From Oscillospiraceae bacterium (GTDB lineage Bacteria; Bacillota; Clostridia; Oscillospirales; Oscillospiraceae): a stretch of 64,000 bases of DNA. The stretch's first letter is position 1; the number at the start of each line of letters is the position of its first letter. The position numbers and the translations under genes are program-made. The stretch spans positions 1 through 64,000 of the forward strand of contig JAGBQR010000011.1 of assembly GCA_017632775.1 (NCBI GenBank), read 5' to 3'. Positions 41,373-50,006 of this stretch are shown here, in pieces. The notes below the pieces were generated by a model, which did no database searches, was not told where the DNA came from, and worked only from the letters and a program-made list of their open reading frames with translations.

Positions 41373-41404
41373 CAAGATTGGAAAACACAGTACAGTATAG
41401 AAAT

Positions 41405-41453
41405 AAAGCAGCGCAGGGACCCGCTTGTTTCGGGAACCGAGCTGCTTTTTTTG
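41405..41453 (+). terminator. terminator of cinA
   Basis: AAAGCAGC pairs with GCTGCTTT, with an inner short CCCG-CGGG stem, followed by TTTTTTG. It ends 11 bases before the next promoter. Confidence 0.75.
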
Positions 41454-41463
41454 TTAAGGACGC

Positions 41464-41492
41464 TTGACACGATAAGGTGCAAGTGCTATATT
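41464..41492 (+). promoter_or_regulatory. promoter of the GntR-ABC operon
   Basis: TTGACA, a 17-base spacer and TATATT, 74 bases upstream of the repressor gene. Confidence 0.75.
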
Positions 41493-41522
41493 AACTGTAC
41501 TAATATAATTAATACAGTTAAT
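41490..41522. promoter_or_regulatory. GntR (YtrA-type) operator
   Basis: A perfect inverted repeat, ATTAACTGTA and TACAGTTAAT, with a 13-bp spacer. It overlaps the -10 box and the likely transcription start. Spacing and the TGTA-TACA half sites match operators of YtrA-type GntR repressors, so autoregulation by the next gene is the natural reading. Confidence 0.8.
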
Positions 41523-41566
41523 ACACGTTTGCTTTACGTTTCATCTTTCCGGAAGGGGACTGACGA

Positions 41567-41932
41567 ATGATCCAACTCAACTATCGGGACGGGAGACCTA
41601 TATTCGAGCAGGTGCGGGACGGATTCCGCAGCCTGATCATCTCCGGTGTGCTCCGCGAAAACGAAAAAATGCCGTCTGTGCGGGATCTTGCCTCTTCACT
41701 GGCAATCAATCCGAACACGATCCAGCGGGCTTACAGGGAACTCGAAGCGGAAGGCTATATCATTTCCATACCCGGAAGGGGAAGCTATGTCAGCAGCCGT
41801 GATGAAGCTGCGGGAAAACGAAAACAGGAGCTGATTGCAAAGACCCGGGACATTCTGCGCGAACTGCGGCTGACCGGTGCGGAGGAAGAGGAACTCCATG
41901 CGCTTATCAGGGAGGAATATAAACATGATTGA
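41567..41932 (+). CDS. GntR-family (YtrA subfamily) transcriptional repressor
   Basis: A 121-residue DNA-binding protein. An N-terminal winged helix-turn-helix (PSVRDLASSLAINPNTIQRAYRELEAEGY, residues about 34-62, is the helix-turn-helix) is followed by only a short helical tail, which defines the YtrA subfamily. Such repressors usually control the ABC transporter they are encoded with. GGAAGG lies upstream, and a perfect operator covers its promoter. It overlaps the ATPase gene by 8 bases. Confidence 0.92.
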   Translation: MIQLNYRDGRPIFEQVRDGFRSLIISGVLRENEKMPSVRDLASSLAINPNTIQRAYRELEAEGYIISIPGRGSYVSSRDEAAGKRKQELIAKTRDILRELRLTGAEEEELHALIREEYKHD

Positions 41933-42821
41933 AACACGAAAACTGTGCAAGGCGTTTGAGGGATTCAAGGCTCTGAGAGATCTGGATCTCACGGTACCTC
42001 GTGGAGCGGTATACGGACTGGTGGGTCCGAACGGTGCCGGCAAGTCTACGCTGATCCGTCACCTCGCGGGGATCCTGATTCCCGACAGCGGCACGATCAC
42101 CGTTGATGGAGAGCCGGTGTTCGAAAACCCGGCCGTGAAGACCCGTATTGCCTATATCCCCGACGATATTTTCTATTACACGCAGGCCACAGTGGCGGAT
42201 ATGATGAAGTTTTACAGAAGTGTCTATCCCTCTTTCGATCCGGAGCGGTTCCGCAGGCTTTCCGAAGCCTTCCCGATGGACGAGGACAGGCCGATGCGCA
42301 AACTGAGCAAGGGCATGCAGAAGCAGGCCGCCTTCCGCTTGGCGATATCCTGCCGCCCTGATGTGATGCTGCTGGACGAACCGGTGGATGGACTGGATCC
42401 GGTCATGCGGCGGAATGTGTGGAGCATCCTTCTCGGGGATGTGGCGGAGAAGGGGATCACCGTGCTGGTTTCGTCGCATAATCTTCGCGAACTGGAGGAC
42501 GTGTGTGATCATGTGGGGATCATGGATCAGGGCAGCATGCTGATAGAGCGATCTCTGGAGGAACTGCAGGGAAGCATCCTCAAACTGCAGCTTGTCCTCC
42601 CGGAAGGAGCAAGACTGCCGGAGGAACTGCAGATCCTCGGCCGCAGCAATTCCGGCCGTCTCGAACAGCTCATCGTCCGCGGCACAGAGGAAGAAGTGGA
42701 GAAGCAGATCGCGTCAGCCGCTCCGGTTTACTGTGAGTCGGTCCCGCTCACCCTCGAGGAGATTTTTATCTATGAACTGGGAGGTACAGGATATGAAGTC
42801 CGGAACATCCTTCTTTCATAA
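41925..42821 (+). CDS. ABC transporter ATP-binding protein
   Basis: A 298-residue ATPase subunit. Walker A is GPNGAGKST (about residues 36-44), the ABC signature is LSKGMQKQ, Walker B is VMLLDEPVDGLD and the switch histidine is in VSSHN. The C-terminal 75 residues form an extra regulatory-like domain. The ATG at 41925 has GGAGG 9 bases upstream. It belongs to the bacitracin/antimicrobial-peptide-type export ATPases by pattern and pairs with the membrane protein next to it. The cargo is unknown. Confidence 0.92.
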   Translation: MIETRKLCKAFEGFKALRDLDLTVPRGAVYGLVGPNGAGKSTLIRHLAGILIPDSGTITVDGEPVFENPAVKTRIAYIPDDIFYYTQATVADMMKFYRSVYPSFDPERFRRLSEAFPMDEDRPMRKLSKGMQKQAAFRLAISCRPDVMLLDEPVDGLDPVMRRNVWSILLGDVAEKGITVLVSSHNLRELEDVCDHVGIMDQGSMLIERSLEELQGSILKLQLVLPEGARLPEELQILGRSNSGRLEQLIVRGTEEEVEKQIASAAPVYCESVPLTLEEIFIYELGGTGYEVRNILLS

Positions 42822-44619
42822 AGGCATAGCGGTAAACCTTCTGAAACGCTGCTGGCCGGTCTGGTCATGTTATCTGGCTTTGCTTCTGTTCCTTGTGCCC
42901 GTGCAGCTGCTGGTCGGACTTCATGCAGGAAATTACCGGGGAATGCCTGTCGAGCTGTGGCTGCGTCAGCAGATTCTGCATACAGGCTGCGCCATGCCGG
43001 CGATCTCCTTCGTCGTTTGTGTGATCACGGCGATGGCGATGTTCAGTTATCTGTATAATCCCCGTACCTGCGGCATGATGAATGCGCTGCCGGTCCGGCG
43101 TGAAACGCTCTTCTCCACGGTCTGGCTTTCGGGCATCCTGCCGCTGCTGGCAGCGGATCTGCTTGCGGCGATCCTTACGCTGGCTGTATATGCGGGGAAG
43201 GGAAACGCGGTTGATGTTCTGACCTGGCTGGGACTCGCTGCTATGAGCAACATCGCCTTCTATGGTTTTGCCGTCTTCTGCGCCATGCTTACAGGCAGTC
43301 TGTATATCCTGCCGCTGGTCTATGCCGTGCTCAGTTTTGCGGCTTTTGTATTTGAAGAGTCTGTACGCACCTTGCTCAATGCGCTTCTTTATGGAGGGGA
43401 TCTTGGCGGAGATACCTTCAGTTTCCTTTCACCGCTTGTCCGCATCATGCGCCGGATGGGAGTGGATACGCAGAATCACGATGAACTGGGCCGTCTCGTG
43501 TGGGATTCTGTCACGCTCAGCGGGGCGGGGACCCTTGCGGCTTACTGCGCCGCAGGTCTTGTCTTCTCGCTTTTCGCCCTGCTGCTTTACCGTCGCCGCC
43601 GTATGGAGACTGCGTCCGATACGGTAGCAATTCCCGTTCTTAAACCCATTTTCGTCTACTGCATGGCTTTCGGTACGGCGGCGGTGCTGTCCGCGGCACT
43701 CTGGAGCGTTTTCCTCTCCCAGTCTTTCCGCGGCAGACCGGCAGCAGTGGCTTTGACGATCCTTCTGCTGCTTGGAGCGTTCATCGGGTTTTTTGCGGCG
43801 CATATGCTTATCCGGAAGACACTGCGCGTCTTTCGGGGAAACTGGAAGGGCTTTCTTATCACAGCGGCGGTATGTCTCGTGTTTGCCATAGGGGTGGAGT
43901 GCGATTTGACCGGCTATGAGAAGCGTCTGCCTGATCCGGCTGAGATCGAATCCGTACATCTGAACATGAACAATGCTGCCGTCCTTCGTGAACCGGCCAA
44001 TCTGCAGGCTGCTGTAGATCTCCAGCAGCGCATCATCGAACACAAAGCGATCAATGAAGCGGCTTCTGAGACCTGGATTTTCGCGCTTGTCTACGATCTG
44101 AAAGACGGAACGCACTTCTCACGGACATATGCCCTCGGCTTTTCCGAGGCTGAGCGCATGGATCCGGCCTCGGATTTCCGTGCTGCGTTTGCTCTGAACG
44201 ATTCGGTGGAGGCGAACCTCAGCGTGTACGAACCCTCACTTCCCGTCACACCGGAGAATATCTATCAGGTGGGAGTGTGGAATGATTTTGACGACCGCTA
44301 TTACAATAAGGATGCGGAAAACCGCCATCCCGAGATCCCGCAGTCCCTTGCGCTTTCAGCGGAAGAGGCCGTGGATCTCTGGCACGAATGCATTCGCCCC
44401 GATATCCTTGCCGGAAGGATCCATAACACCTGGATCGAGGACATGAATGGAGAAGACACCTGGTCCGGCATCCAGATCAGCATGGAACTCCGCCGTCCCG
44501 GTGCTCTGACCGATTTCATGATGAACCGGAACGACTGGGGACATCTCTATCTTTCTGTCCCGGAATCGGCGACGCTCACACTGCAGAGACTGGCGGAACT
44601 GAGCCGGAACAAGGGATAA
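42793..44619 (+). CDS. ABC transporter permease with large C-terminal soluble domain
   Basis: A 608-residue membrane protein. Roughly eight transmembrane helices lie between residues 15 and 370: six ABC-2-like helices, then two after a cytoplasmic basic loop. After these, about 230 residues (from about 380) are soluble and probably extracellular, beginning VESVHLNMNN. The membrane part includes the NPRTCGMMNALPVRRETLF loop typical of this permease family. The ATG at 42793 is chosen for GGGAGG 8 bases upstream; an ATG 21 bases earlier lies within the end of the ATPase gene. It is encoded with the GntR repressor and the ATPase. Confidence 0.85.
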   Translation: MKSGTSFFHKGIAVNLLKRCWPVWSCYLALLLFLVPVQLLVGLHAGNYRGMPVELWLRQQILHTGCAMPAISFVVCVITAMAMFSYLYNPRTCGMMNALPVRRETLFSTVWLSGILPLLAADLLAAILTLAVYAGKGNAVDVLTWLGLAAMSNIAFYGFAVFCAMLTGSLYILPLVYAVLSFAAFVFEESVRTLLNALLYGGDLGGDTFSFLSPLVRIMRRMGVDTQNHDELGRLVWDSVTLSGAGTLAAYCAAGLVFSLFALLLYRRRRMETASDTVAIPVLKPIFVYCMAFGTAAVLSAALWSVFLSQSFRGRPAAVALTILLLLGAFIGFFAAHMLIRKTLRVFRGNWKGFLITAAVCLVFAIGVECDLTGYEKRLPDPAEIESVHLNMNNAAVLREPANLQAAVDLQQRIIEHKAINEAASETWIFALVYDLKDGTHFSRTYALGFSEAERMDPASDFRAAFALNDSVEANLSVYEPSLPVTPENIYQVGVWNDFDDRYYNKDAENRHPEIPQSLALSAEEAVDLWHECIRPDILAGRIHNTWIEDMNGEDTWSGIQISMELRRPGALTDFMMNRNDWGHLYLSVPESATLTLQRLAELSRNKG

Positions 44620-44661
44620 AAAACGATTTAGGACAAAGAAAAAGTCTGAGGGAGGAATAAT

Positions 44662-44814
44662 ATGAAAAACTGTAAGGTCATCTGGCTGGACGAAACAGCG
44701 CTCATCGCATCGTTCCATGCGGTGAAAGGATTTGTCCCTCACGCGATCCTTGACCGCTCAGAACTGCTGAAGCTGCTTGACCAGCTGCTGGAGACGGGCT
44801 ATCGTTTCCAGTGA
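44662..44814 (+). CDS. 50-residue protein at the end of the ABC operon
   Basis: A small ORF starting MKNCKVIWLDETALIASFHA with a very strong GGGAGGA site 7 bases upstream. It is 42 bases after the permease gene and just before a strong terminator. It has no transmembrane segment; the C-terminal half is a predicted amphipathic helix (ELLKLLDQLLE). No family is recognised. The ribosome site, codon use and position support translation. Confidence 0.65.
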   Translation: MKNCKVIWLDETALIASFHAVKGFVPHAILDRSELLKLLDQLLETGYRFQ

Positions 44815-44832
44815 TTGTCAAAGAAAAAGAAT

Positions 44833-44868
44833 AAGAGAGGCTGTGTCTGTATTGACACAGCCTCTCTT
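44833..44868. terminator. bidirectional terminator of the ABC operon and the zinc-ribbon operon
   Basis: AAGAGAGGCTGTGTC pairs perfectly with its complement across 6 bases; T-rich on both sides. It lies between convergent operons. Confidence 0.88.
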
Positions 44869-44905
44869 CCTTCTCTGTAAAAATACGCAGAATGAAGGGG
44901 TCTTT

Positions 44906-45343
44906 TCAAGGCTTCGTTGGGAAAGCCTCGTTCAGAATTTCGTCGACTTCTCCGGTCAGGGATGAGAGGCTTCCCGCAAGTGACTGTTCCTCATCCATTT
45001 TTCGAGCGGTCCTTTCGGCGGCAGGCTGATTGCCTGTTCCTGCATAGAAGCGGAAGCGGAAAGCGGCATCGGCATAAGCTGCCAGATGGTATTCCTCCTC
45101 ATAGTCTGAGTGGAAAGGCGCAACGTCGAAATACCGGTGATAGTATTCCCGGACCATATCTCCATAGCTTCCGTCGCGGAGAGAATAGGAGATGCTTCCG
45201 TAACGATCGCGTGCAGAAGCAGAACGGATCTCGGATATCATACGGAAAAAGAGAATGACTGTGACGATCAGTGCGATCGCCATCAGCACATTCAGCACCT
45301 TTACAGTGAGAGATGGCTTTGGTAGCGGTGTTTTCTTATTCAT
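44906..45343 (-). CDS. small membrane-anchored protein, unknown
   Basis: A 145-residue protein with one transmembrane helix near the N-terminus (about residues 14-35) and a helical external part rich in Arg, Tyr and Glu (EYYHRYFD, EEEYHLAAYADAAF). AGGAGG lies 9 bases before the ATG, which overlaps the stop of the upstream zinc-ribbon gene by 8 bases. No family is recognised. Its predicted helical external domain resembles that of the two upstream proteins (similar YYREF/EYYHR-type segments), suggesting it is a paralog without the zinc ribbon. Confidence 0.7.
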   Translation of the reverse strand: MNKKTPLPKPSLTVKVLNVLMAIALIVTVILFFRMISEIRSASARDRYGSISYSLRDGSYGDMVREYYHRYFDVAPFHSDYEEEYHLAAYADAAFRFRFYAGTGNQPAAERTARKMDEEQSLAGSLSSLTGEVDEILNEAFPTKP

Positions 45344-46070
45344 CCAGCAGCACCTCCTCGACAGCGGCCGCCATCCGGTTCTCAGTAAGTACAAAAAACT
45401 CCTCGGTGTTCTCAAATCCGAACATCAGACCCAGCATATCCAGCATATTGGAGCGCATCTTCCGGATATCCTCCATGCGGGGATCGTCCTGCTGCTCGGC
45501 CGTGTCGTAGGATTCTCTGAAGGAAGTGATCGACTGACACAGATAGCGGATATCAAAGGAGGCATCATTGCGCTCCCAGGCTGACCGGTCTTTCTGCAGA
45601 AAGATGTGTTCCATTCGGATAACAAACTCCCTGTAATACCATGCGCACCAGTAAAGGCGGGAGTACTCGGAGAAGTCGTTGCCGTACATGCGGATTTCAT
45701 TGTATTCGATATAGGAAGCAAAGGAAAGATAATCATCCTCGTTCAGATAGCTCTCCAGAACAGCAATGGTGCCTGAAGGATCTCTTTCCGCAGCGCGTCT
45801 TCTGGCATTCCCGGGCATTGAGTAGGCATTCGAGGAGATCACGGCCATGACAACGCAGGCAATCACCAGTATCAGGATCACCAGCACTCTCGGCACGACC
45901 TGCGAATAGGTTTTTGCTTTACTCAGTACACGGGATTCCGTCTCCGCAAAACGGCGTCTGAACCTGGACATGTCCTGAACATGCTGCACAGCCTGTTCAT
46001 TCGCTTTCCCGCAGTAGGGACAGCTAATATCCTCCAGTCCGATCTCACCGCCGCAATATCTGCATTTCAT
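45336..46070 (-). CDS. zinc-ribbon membrane protein with external helical domain
   Basis: A 244-residue protein. An N-terminal zinc ribbon CRYCGGEI...CPYC is at residues 3-20, followed by a charged linker, one transmembrane helix (about 62-82) and an external helical domain (about 85-244). The zinc ribbon is therefore cytoplasmic. No enzymatic motif is seen. AAAGG lies upstream of the ATG at 46068-46070. The start overlaps the end of the preceding zinc-ribbon gene (ATGA), so the genes are coupled. Confidence 0.75.
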   Translation of the reverse strand: MKCRYCGGEIGLEDISCPYCGKANEQAVQHVQDMSRFRRRFAETESRVLSKAKTYSQVVPRVLVILILVIACVVMAVISSNAYSMPGNARRRAAERDPSGTIAVLESYLNEDDYLSFASYIEYNEIRMYGNDFSEYSRLYWCAWYYREFVIRMEHIFLQKDRSAWERNDASFDIRYLCQSITSFRESYDTAEQQDDPRMEDIRKMRSNMLDMLGLMFGFENTEEFFVLTENRMAAAVEEVLLDE

Positions 46071-46849
46071 GGTTGAATTCCTTTCTCTTCCAGAAATCGT
46101 CTGCATTCATCATACGAGAGCCACCCGTCCTTCTGCAGTTTGTTGCGGAAGGACTGGAGTTCTTCCTCGGACAGGGGAAAACGTTGCTGCAGATCTTCCA
46201 GGTAAGGGCGCCTGGATTCCTCCAGGATTGCCCGTTCTTCCGGTGTGAGAGTACGCAGATTTTCAAGGGTATACAGTTCCAGTTCATTGAGAAACAGCCA
46301 GCTCAGAGAACCCTCTGTGGTTTTTACATCCTGCAGGGCGTTTTCTGTATCTTTCAGTTGCAGAAGGTATCTGCAGAAGTCCGCATGTTTATAGGCGTAA
46401 ACGGAATGGCCCGCATCGGATGCCTCGAGATAAAGTGTGAGCAGCGCATCATAATCGCCGCTGTTCCAGGCTTCGTCCATCTGCGCAAAGCCTTCACGCT
46501 GCCAGAGTGTTTCGGCCTTTTCTGATGCCGCATCGCGGTGCTCTGACCGGATTCGGAGAATCTGCCAGGCCAGTACAGCAATGATCAGCGCAGCAGCGGC
46601 GATAAGCAGCCTTTTTGTCAGACGGCTGAAGTGCTTCCGGCTCTCAGCGGCTGGAAGGTTACTCAGTTCTTCCAGGTCTGAGCGTACCCCTTCCAGTCTG
46701 TTCATGTATGCTTCTTCCGCTGCGGGAAGATACATAGTACCGCAGTAGGGGCAGTTGGGAAGAGCGGAAGAGAACTCTGCACCGCAGCTTCTGCAGTGTA
46801 CGATCGGTTTTTCAGATTCGGAGAGATGCTTCTTTTCTACAGGCTCCAT
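46067..46849 (-). CDS. zinc-ribbon membrane protein with external helical domain
   Basis: A 260-residue protein of the same plan as its downstream neighbour: a zinc ribbon CRSCGAEF...CPYC at about residues 19-36, a charged helix, a transmembrane helix (about 80-98) and an external helical domain. The mature part is acidic and rich in Leu and Glu. Its function is unknown. Such proteins are frequent in Clostridia genomes. It is followed by overlapping genes for related proteins and preceded, 30 bases upstream, by a YdcF-type gene on the same strand. Confidence 0.75.
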   Translation of the reverse strand: MEPVEKKHLSESEKPIVHCRSCGAEFSSALPNCPYCGTMYLPAAEEAYMNRLEGVRSDLEELSNLPAAESRKHFSRLTKRLLIAAAALIIAVLAWQILRIRSEHRDAASEKAETLWQREGFAQMDEAWNSGDYDALLTLYLEASDAGHSVYAYKHADFCRYLLQLKDTENALQDVKTTEGSLSWLFLNELELYTLENLRTLTPEERAILEESRRPYLEDLQQRFPLSEEELQSFRNKLQKDGWLSYDECRRFLEEKGIQP

Positions 46850-46879
46850 TGGTTTGATTCTCCGCTTTGAAAGAATGGT

Positions 46880-48088
46880 TTATCGATAGGCCAGAACAGT
46901 GAGAATGGTATATACTGCGGCCATGGTTCCAAGTACAGCCGCCTGTTTGTTGCGGTGCTCCGTGAGAAGACCGACAAATTCACGTACTGCTGCGTTTGGC
47001 CAGAAGTACCATCGGGTCGGAGCACCCATCCCTACAGCCCGCATCTTTACCCGCCGTGCCTTTAAGCCGGCACGGAAGACATGGTAATTCGTGGTGAAGA
47101 AAGCCACTTTTCCGTCCGGATCCACCGCATGGATCTTATCTTTGGAAAACCGCATGTTTTCAGCTGTGTCTGTGGACTGGTCCTCTGTAAGGATATGCAG
47201 CGGGTCCACGCCTTCTTCATGAAGATAATCGCGCATCGATGCTGCTTCCGAACACACTTCATCAGGACCCTGGCCTCCGGAACAGACGAAGATGGCGTCA
47301 CGCCCGGTCAATGCCAGCTGTTTGCGGTAAAAATCCAAAGCGAGATCGAGCCGCCCCTTCAGCAGAGGGGTTGGAGTTCCGTCCTTTCGCAGACCGCAGC
47401 CCAGGACGATCAGAAAATCCTTGTCAGGTTCCGGAATATAGCGGGCGGCAATGGTGTCGGCGGCAATGGTGCCGATGGTCATGCATTCGAAATAAAGATA
47501 AAAAGCAGCGCCAAGATTTACAAGCAGGTGAGGAAGCACCTGAGTGCTTCCGGTTGAGGAAAGAGCACGATCAAGAAGGAGGATGATCATCTCACCTGCG
47601 ACAAGCAGGAGAGATAGAATGATTCCAAGAATATTGACGAAACGCCGTCCTTCATGACGGATCAGCGAAATATTGGAAACAAAAAGGGCGATGGAGAAGG
47701 CATAAAGAAACGGAGAGGTCAGCTTCATATAGCCCTTTGCGGATCCGAGCAGTGCGTGTACCATCTCCTGCTCGTGGAATTGCAGACCGAGCGAGCGGCT
47801 CTGTGCGGCTGCCCAGGCGTGTATTCCGAGAAGAAAAAGGGAGAATAATATGAAACCGATATAGAGGATTGTGTTGTACGAATAGAGATTCCATTGGATC
47901 TGTTTTCGCAGCGCGTCTGCCAGCATCACGATCACCAGCGCAAAATAGATGACTAGAGAGAGGTTTGCCCAGAGAAGACGGACGTTTTCTGCTAGATGGA
48001 GCATAGCTGCCAGCACCGCACCCTCCAGTACGGAGAGTGCGGCAATGTTGTAGATCTTTGGCTTTTTGCTTCTTGTATCCAGTTTCAT
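46880..48088 (-). CDS. YdcF/SanA-type DUF218 membrane protein
   Basis: A 402-residue protein with about six transmembrane helices (residues about 10-195) followed by a DUF218 domain: LIVLGCGLRKDGTPTPLLKGRLDLA, CSGGQGPDE, EDQSTDTAENMRFS and TNYHVFRAG. DUF218 proteins (YdcF, SanA, ElyC) are tied to envelope functions, and some affect vancomycin sensitivity and cell-wall precursor carriers. The terminal hydrophobic segment (about 380-400) may return to the membrane. It lies between the STAS-kinase gene (18-base gap) and the zinc-ribbon genes. Confidence 0.85.
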   Translation of the reverse strand: MKLDTRSKKPKIYNIAALSVLEGAVLAAMLHLAENVRLLWANLSLVIYFALVIVMLADALRKQIQWNLYSYNTILYIGFILFSLFLLGIHAWAAAQSRSLGLQFHEQEMVHALLGSAKGYMKLTSPFLYAFSIALFVSNISLIRHEGRRFVNILGIILSLLLVAGEMIILLLDRALSSTGSTQVLPHLLVNLGAAFYLYFECMTIGTIAADTIAARYIPEPDKDFLIVLGCGLRKDGTPTPLLKGRLDLALDFYRKQLALTGRDAIFVCSGGQGPDEVCSEAASMRDYLHEEGVDPLHILTEDQSTDTAENMRFSKDKIHAVDPDGKVAFFTTNYHVFRAGLKARRVKMRAVGMGAPTRWYFWPNAAVREFVGLLTEHRNKQAAVLGTMAAVYTILTVLAYR

Positions 48089-48106
48089 GTTCGGGCCTCT
48101 ATATTC

Positions 48107-49291
48107 TCAGAACAGCAGCGAGTCGATTTTCGGCAGCAGTTCCCGCAGGTGCCGGTGGCAGTTTTCAATCAAAGCACGTCCTGTTTCATCAGCGAATCCG
48201 ATTCTGCGTATGCTGCGGCGCATGATCCGCATATAGCCGATGACCTGCGCTTTTTCACTGATGCTGCGGATCGTGGATGCATCCAGATCGCCGCAGTAGA
48301 GATGGAGGCTTCTATTCCAGAATTCAGTGGCAGTCTCCTGAGAGATACCAAAAAAAGCGGGAGAAACGGAGGGGTCCAGTTCTCCGTAACCTATATAGTC
48401 ATTGTACATGCTGGCCAGTTCAAATACCGGATGGCCGTGGCAGATCGTATCCATGTCGATCAGGAGGAGCTCATCGTTCTGCATCAGGATGTTCCGGATG
48501 TGATAGTCACCGTGGAGCATATGCAGGTCCTCCGGCATCCCGGTGAGAAGGCGCTCCAGTTTATCTGAAAGGTCGGGCTCAAGATACTCTCTTAGGAATG
48601 CAGCCCAGTTCAGTGCTGTCAATCGCATGTCCGGTACGGAACCGGGGCGAACTGTCGTGGAGTGGATGGTTTTCAGCAGGGCGATGCTCCGTTCAGCGGC
48701 CTCTTCCACAGTAAGCTTGCCTTCAAGCAGGAGGGAGGAAAGTGGAGCGGCATCCAGCAATTCGAATACTGAGCCGTAACCGCCGCTTGCGATTCGCACC
48801 ACATCATAGGGTATGGCAGTCGGGATTCCGAGGATGAAGGCGGTACGGGCAAGCTGTTGCTCATTCCGGATCTCATCAAGAGCCTCCGGATTACGGTAGG
48901 CCTTCACAATGGTCTCCTGATCGATACGGTAGATGATCCCGTTTGAGCCTTGACCGATGATTTCGCATCCCTCTGTCGAGAACGTTCGGAAAGCTTTCCG
49001 GACATCCATCATCTCCGTAAAACCTGTCATCTCCAGAATGTCGTAAACCTCCGGTGAGACCTCAATCAGACTTGTGTCGGCAGCGGCTTTTTTCAGGCGT
49101 AATATCACCCGAAGGCCTGAACTGGAGATGTACTCGAGCCTGGAGCAGTCCAGAACGACAGGGAAGTCGGGAAACATCGTGCGTGCTTTATCGATTGCAT
49201 TTTCAACATCAGGAGCAGATGCGGAATCCACTCTCTGCGGGAGCAGAAATACGAGCGTACCTTCTTCGGTATGATAGGTGGTCTGTTCCAT
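48107..49291 (-). CDS. STAS domain fused to an APH-type phosphotransferase
   Basis: A 394-residue two-domain protein. Residues 1-105 form a STAS (anti-sigma-factor antagonist) domain with the phosphorylatable-type YISSSGLR motif. Residues about 110-390 resemble aminoglycoside/choline kinases (the TIGR02172-like group): GQGSNGIIY nucleotide loop, IVKAYR lysine, HGDYHIRN catalytic loop and LIDMDT metal-binding aspartate. All these residues look intact, so kinase activity is likely. The ATG at 49291 has AAGGA 8 bases upstream. The gene is divergent from an RsbW-like kinase and a second STAS protein, suggesting one signalling module. Confidence 0.85.
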   Translation of the reverse strand: MEQTTYHTEEGTLVFLLPQRVDSASAPDVENAIDKARTMFPDFPVVLDCSRLEYISSSGLRVILRLKKAAADTSLIEVSPEVYDILEMTGFTEMMDVRKAFRTFSTEGCEIIGQGSNGIIYRIDQETIVKAYRNPEALDEIRNEQQLARTAFILGIPTAIPYDVVRIASGGYGSVFELLDAAPLSSLLLEGKLTVEEAAERSIALLKTIHSTTVRPGSVPDMRLTALNWAAFLREYLEPDLSDKLERLLTGMPEDLHMLHGDYHIRNILMQNDELLLIDMDTICHGHPVFELASMYNDYIGYGELDPSVSPAFFGISQETATEFWNRSLHLYCGDLDASTIRSISEKAQVIGYMRIMRRSIRRIGFADETGRALIENCHRHLRELLPKIDSLLF

Positions 49292-49329
49292 CGTCATATC
49301 CTTCCGGGCTGAAGGTGTTCAGCGGAATC

Positions 49330-49358
49330 ATTGTACCCTCTTATTCGCCGAAAATCAA
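49330..49358 (-). promoter_or_regulatory. promoter of the STAS-kinase operon
   Basis: Minus strand: TTGATT, a 17-base spacer and TACAAT, 39 bases upstream of the chosen start. Confidence 0.55.
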
Positions 49359-49405
49359 CCGCAAGCACCCGGAAAGGGTCTTGTACATCCTTTTTCCGGA
49401 AGTAC

Positions 49406-49434
49406 TTGCTAAGCACGGAAGGGGATGATACAAT
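49406..49434 (+). promoter_or_regulatory. promoter of the RsbW/STAS operon
   Basis: TTGCTA, a 17-base spacer and TACAAT, 50 bases upstream of the RsbW-like gene. It has the same -10 sequence as the divergent promoter. Confidence 0.55.
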
Positions 49435-49483
49435 ACCGCTCAGAGAGAAAACTGTGAGGACCAGATTGAAAGGAGGCGATGCG

Positions 49484-49972
49484 ATGCAGGAAGTGTCAAA
49501 TACCCGTAGAGACAAGCCGGATTCACACCTGCAGACGGAAGGAGAGCTTCTCCGTACGCTTATACTCCCCGCCCGCGTTGAGAGCATAGCAGTCCTTACT
49601 TCGGCCATCGATGAGCTGCTCGAACAGATCGGCTGCCCGCTTCGTCATCAGATGCAGATCGATGTTGCTGCGGATGAGGTTTTCTGCAATATCTCCTCGT
49701 ATGCGTATCCGGACAGTCAGGGCGAGGCGGAAGTCCGAATTGAACTCCTCAGGGAGCCTCTGGCCTTACGGCTCACATTTATCGATACCGGTATCCCCTA
49801 TGATCCGCTTACGGCACCTGAACCGGATGTGACGCTTTCCGCGGAAGACCGTACCGCCGGAGGTCTCGGCGTCTTTCTTGTCAGGAAGACGATGGATTCT
49901 GTCGATTATGAGCGCGCAGGAGATTCGAATATTCTGCGTATTACCAAATTTATCGGAACTGCATTGAAATAA
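49484..49972 (+). CDS. RsbW-like anti-sigma serine kinase (HATPase_c)
   Basis: A 162-residue GHKL ATPase of the anti-sigma-factor type. The N-box is DEVFCNISSYAYP, the G1 box DTGIPYDP and the G2 box GGLGVFLVRKTMD. Such kinases bind a sigma factor or other target and phosphorylate a STAS partner. The STAS gene is directly downstream. The ATG at 49484 has AGGAGG 7 bases upstream. No sigma factor gene of the SigB type is next to it, so the target is elsewhere or is a non-sigma protein, as in many rsb-like modules. Confidence 0.88.
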   Translation: MQEVSNTRRDKPDSHLQTEGELLRTLILPARVESIAVLTSAIDELLEQIGCPLRHQMQIDVAADEVFCNISSYAYPDSQGEAEVRIELLREPLALRLTFIDTGIPYDPLTAPEPDVTLSAEDRTAGGLGVFLVRKTMDSVDYERAGDSNILRITKFIGTALK

Positions 49973-50006
49973 ACAGAATGAAATGAACCAAACTGGAGGA
50001 TTTAAA

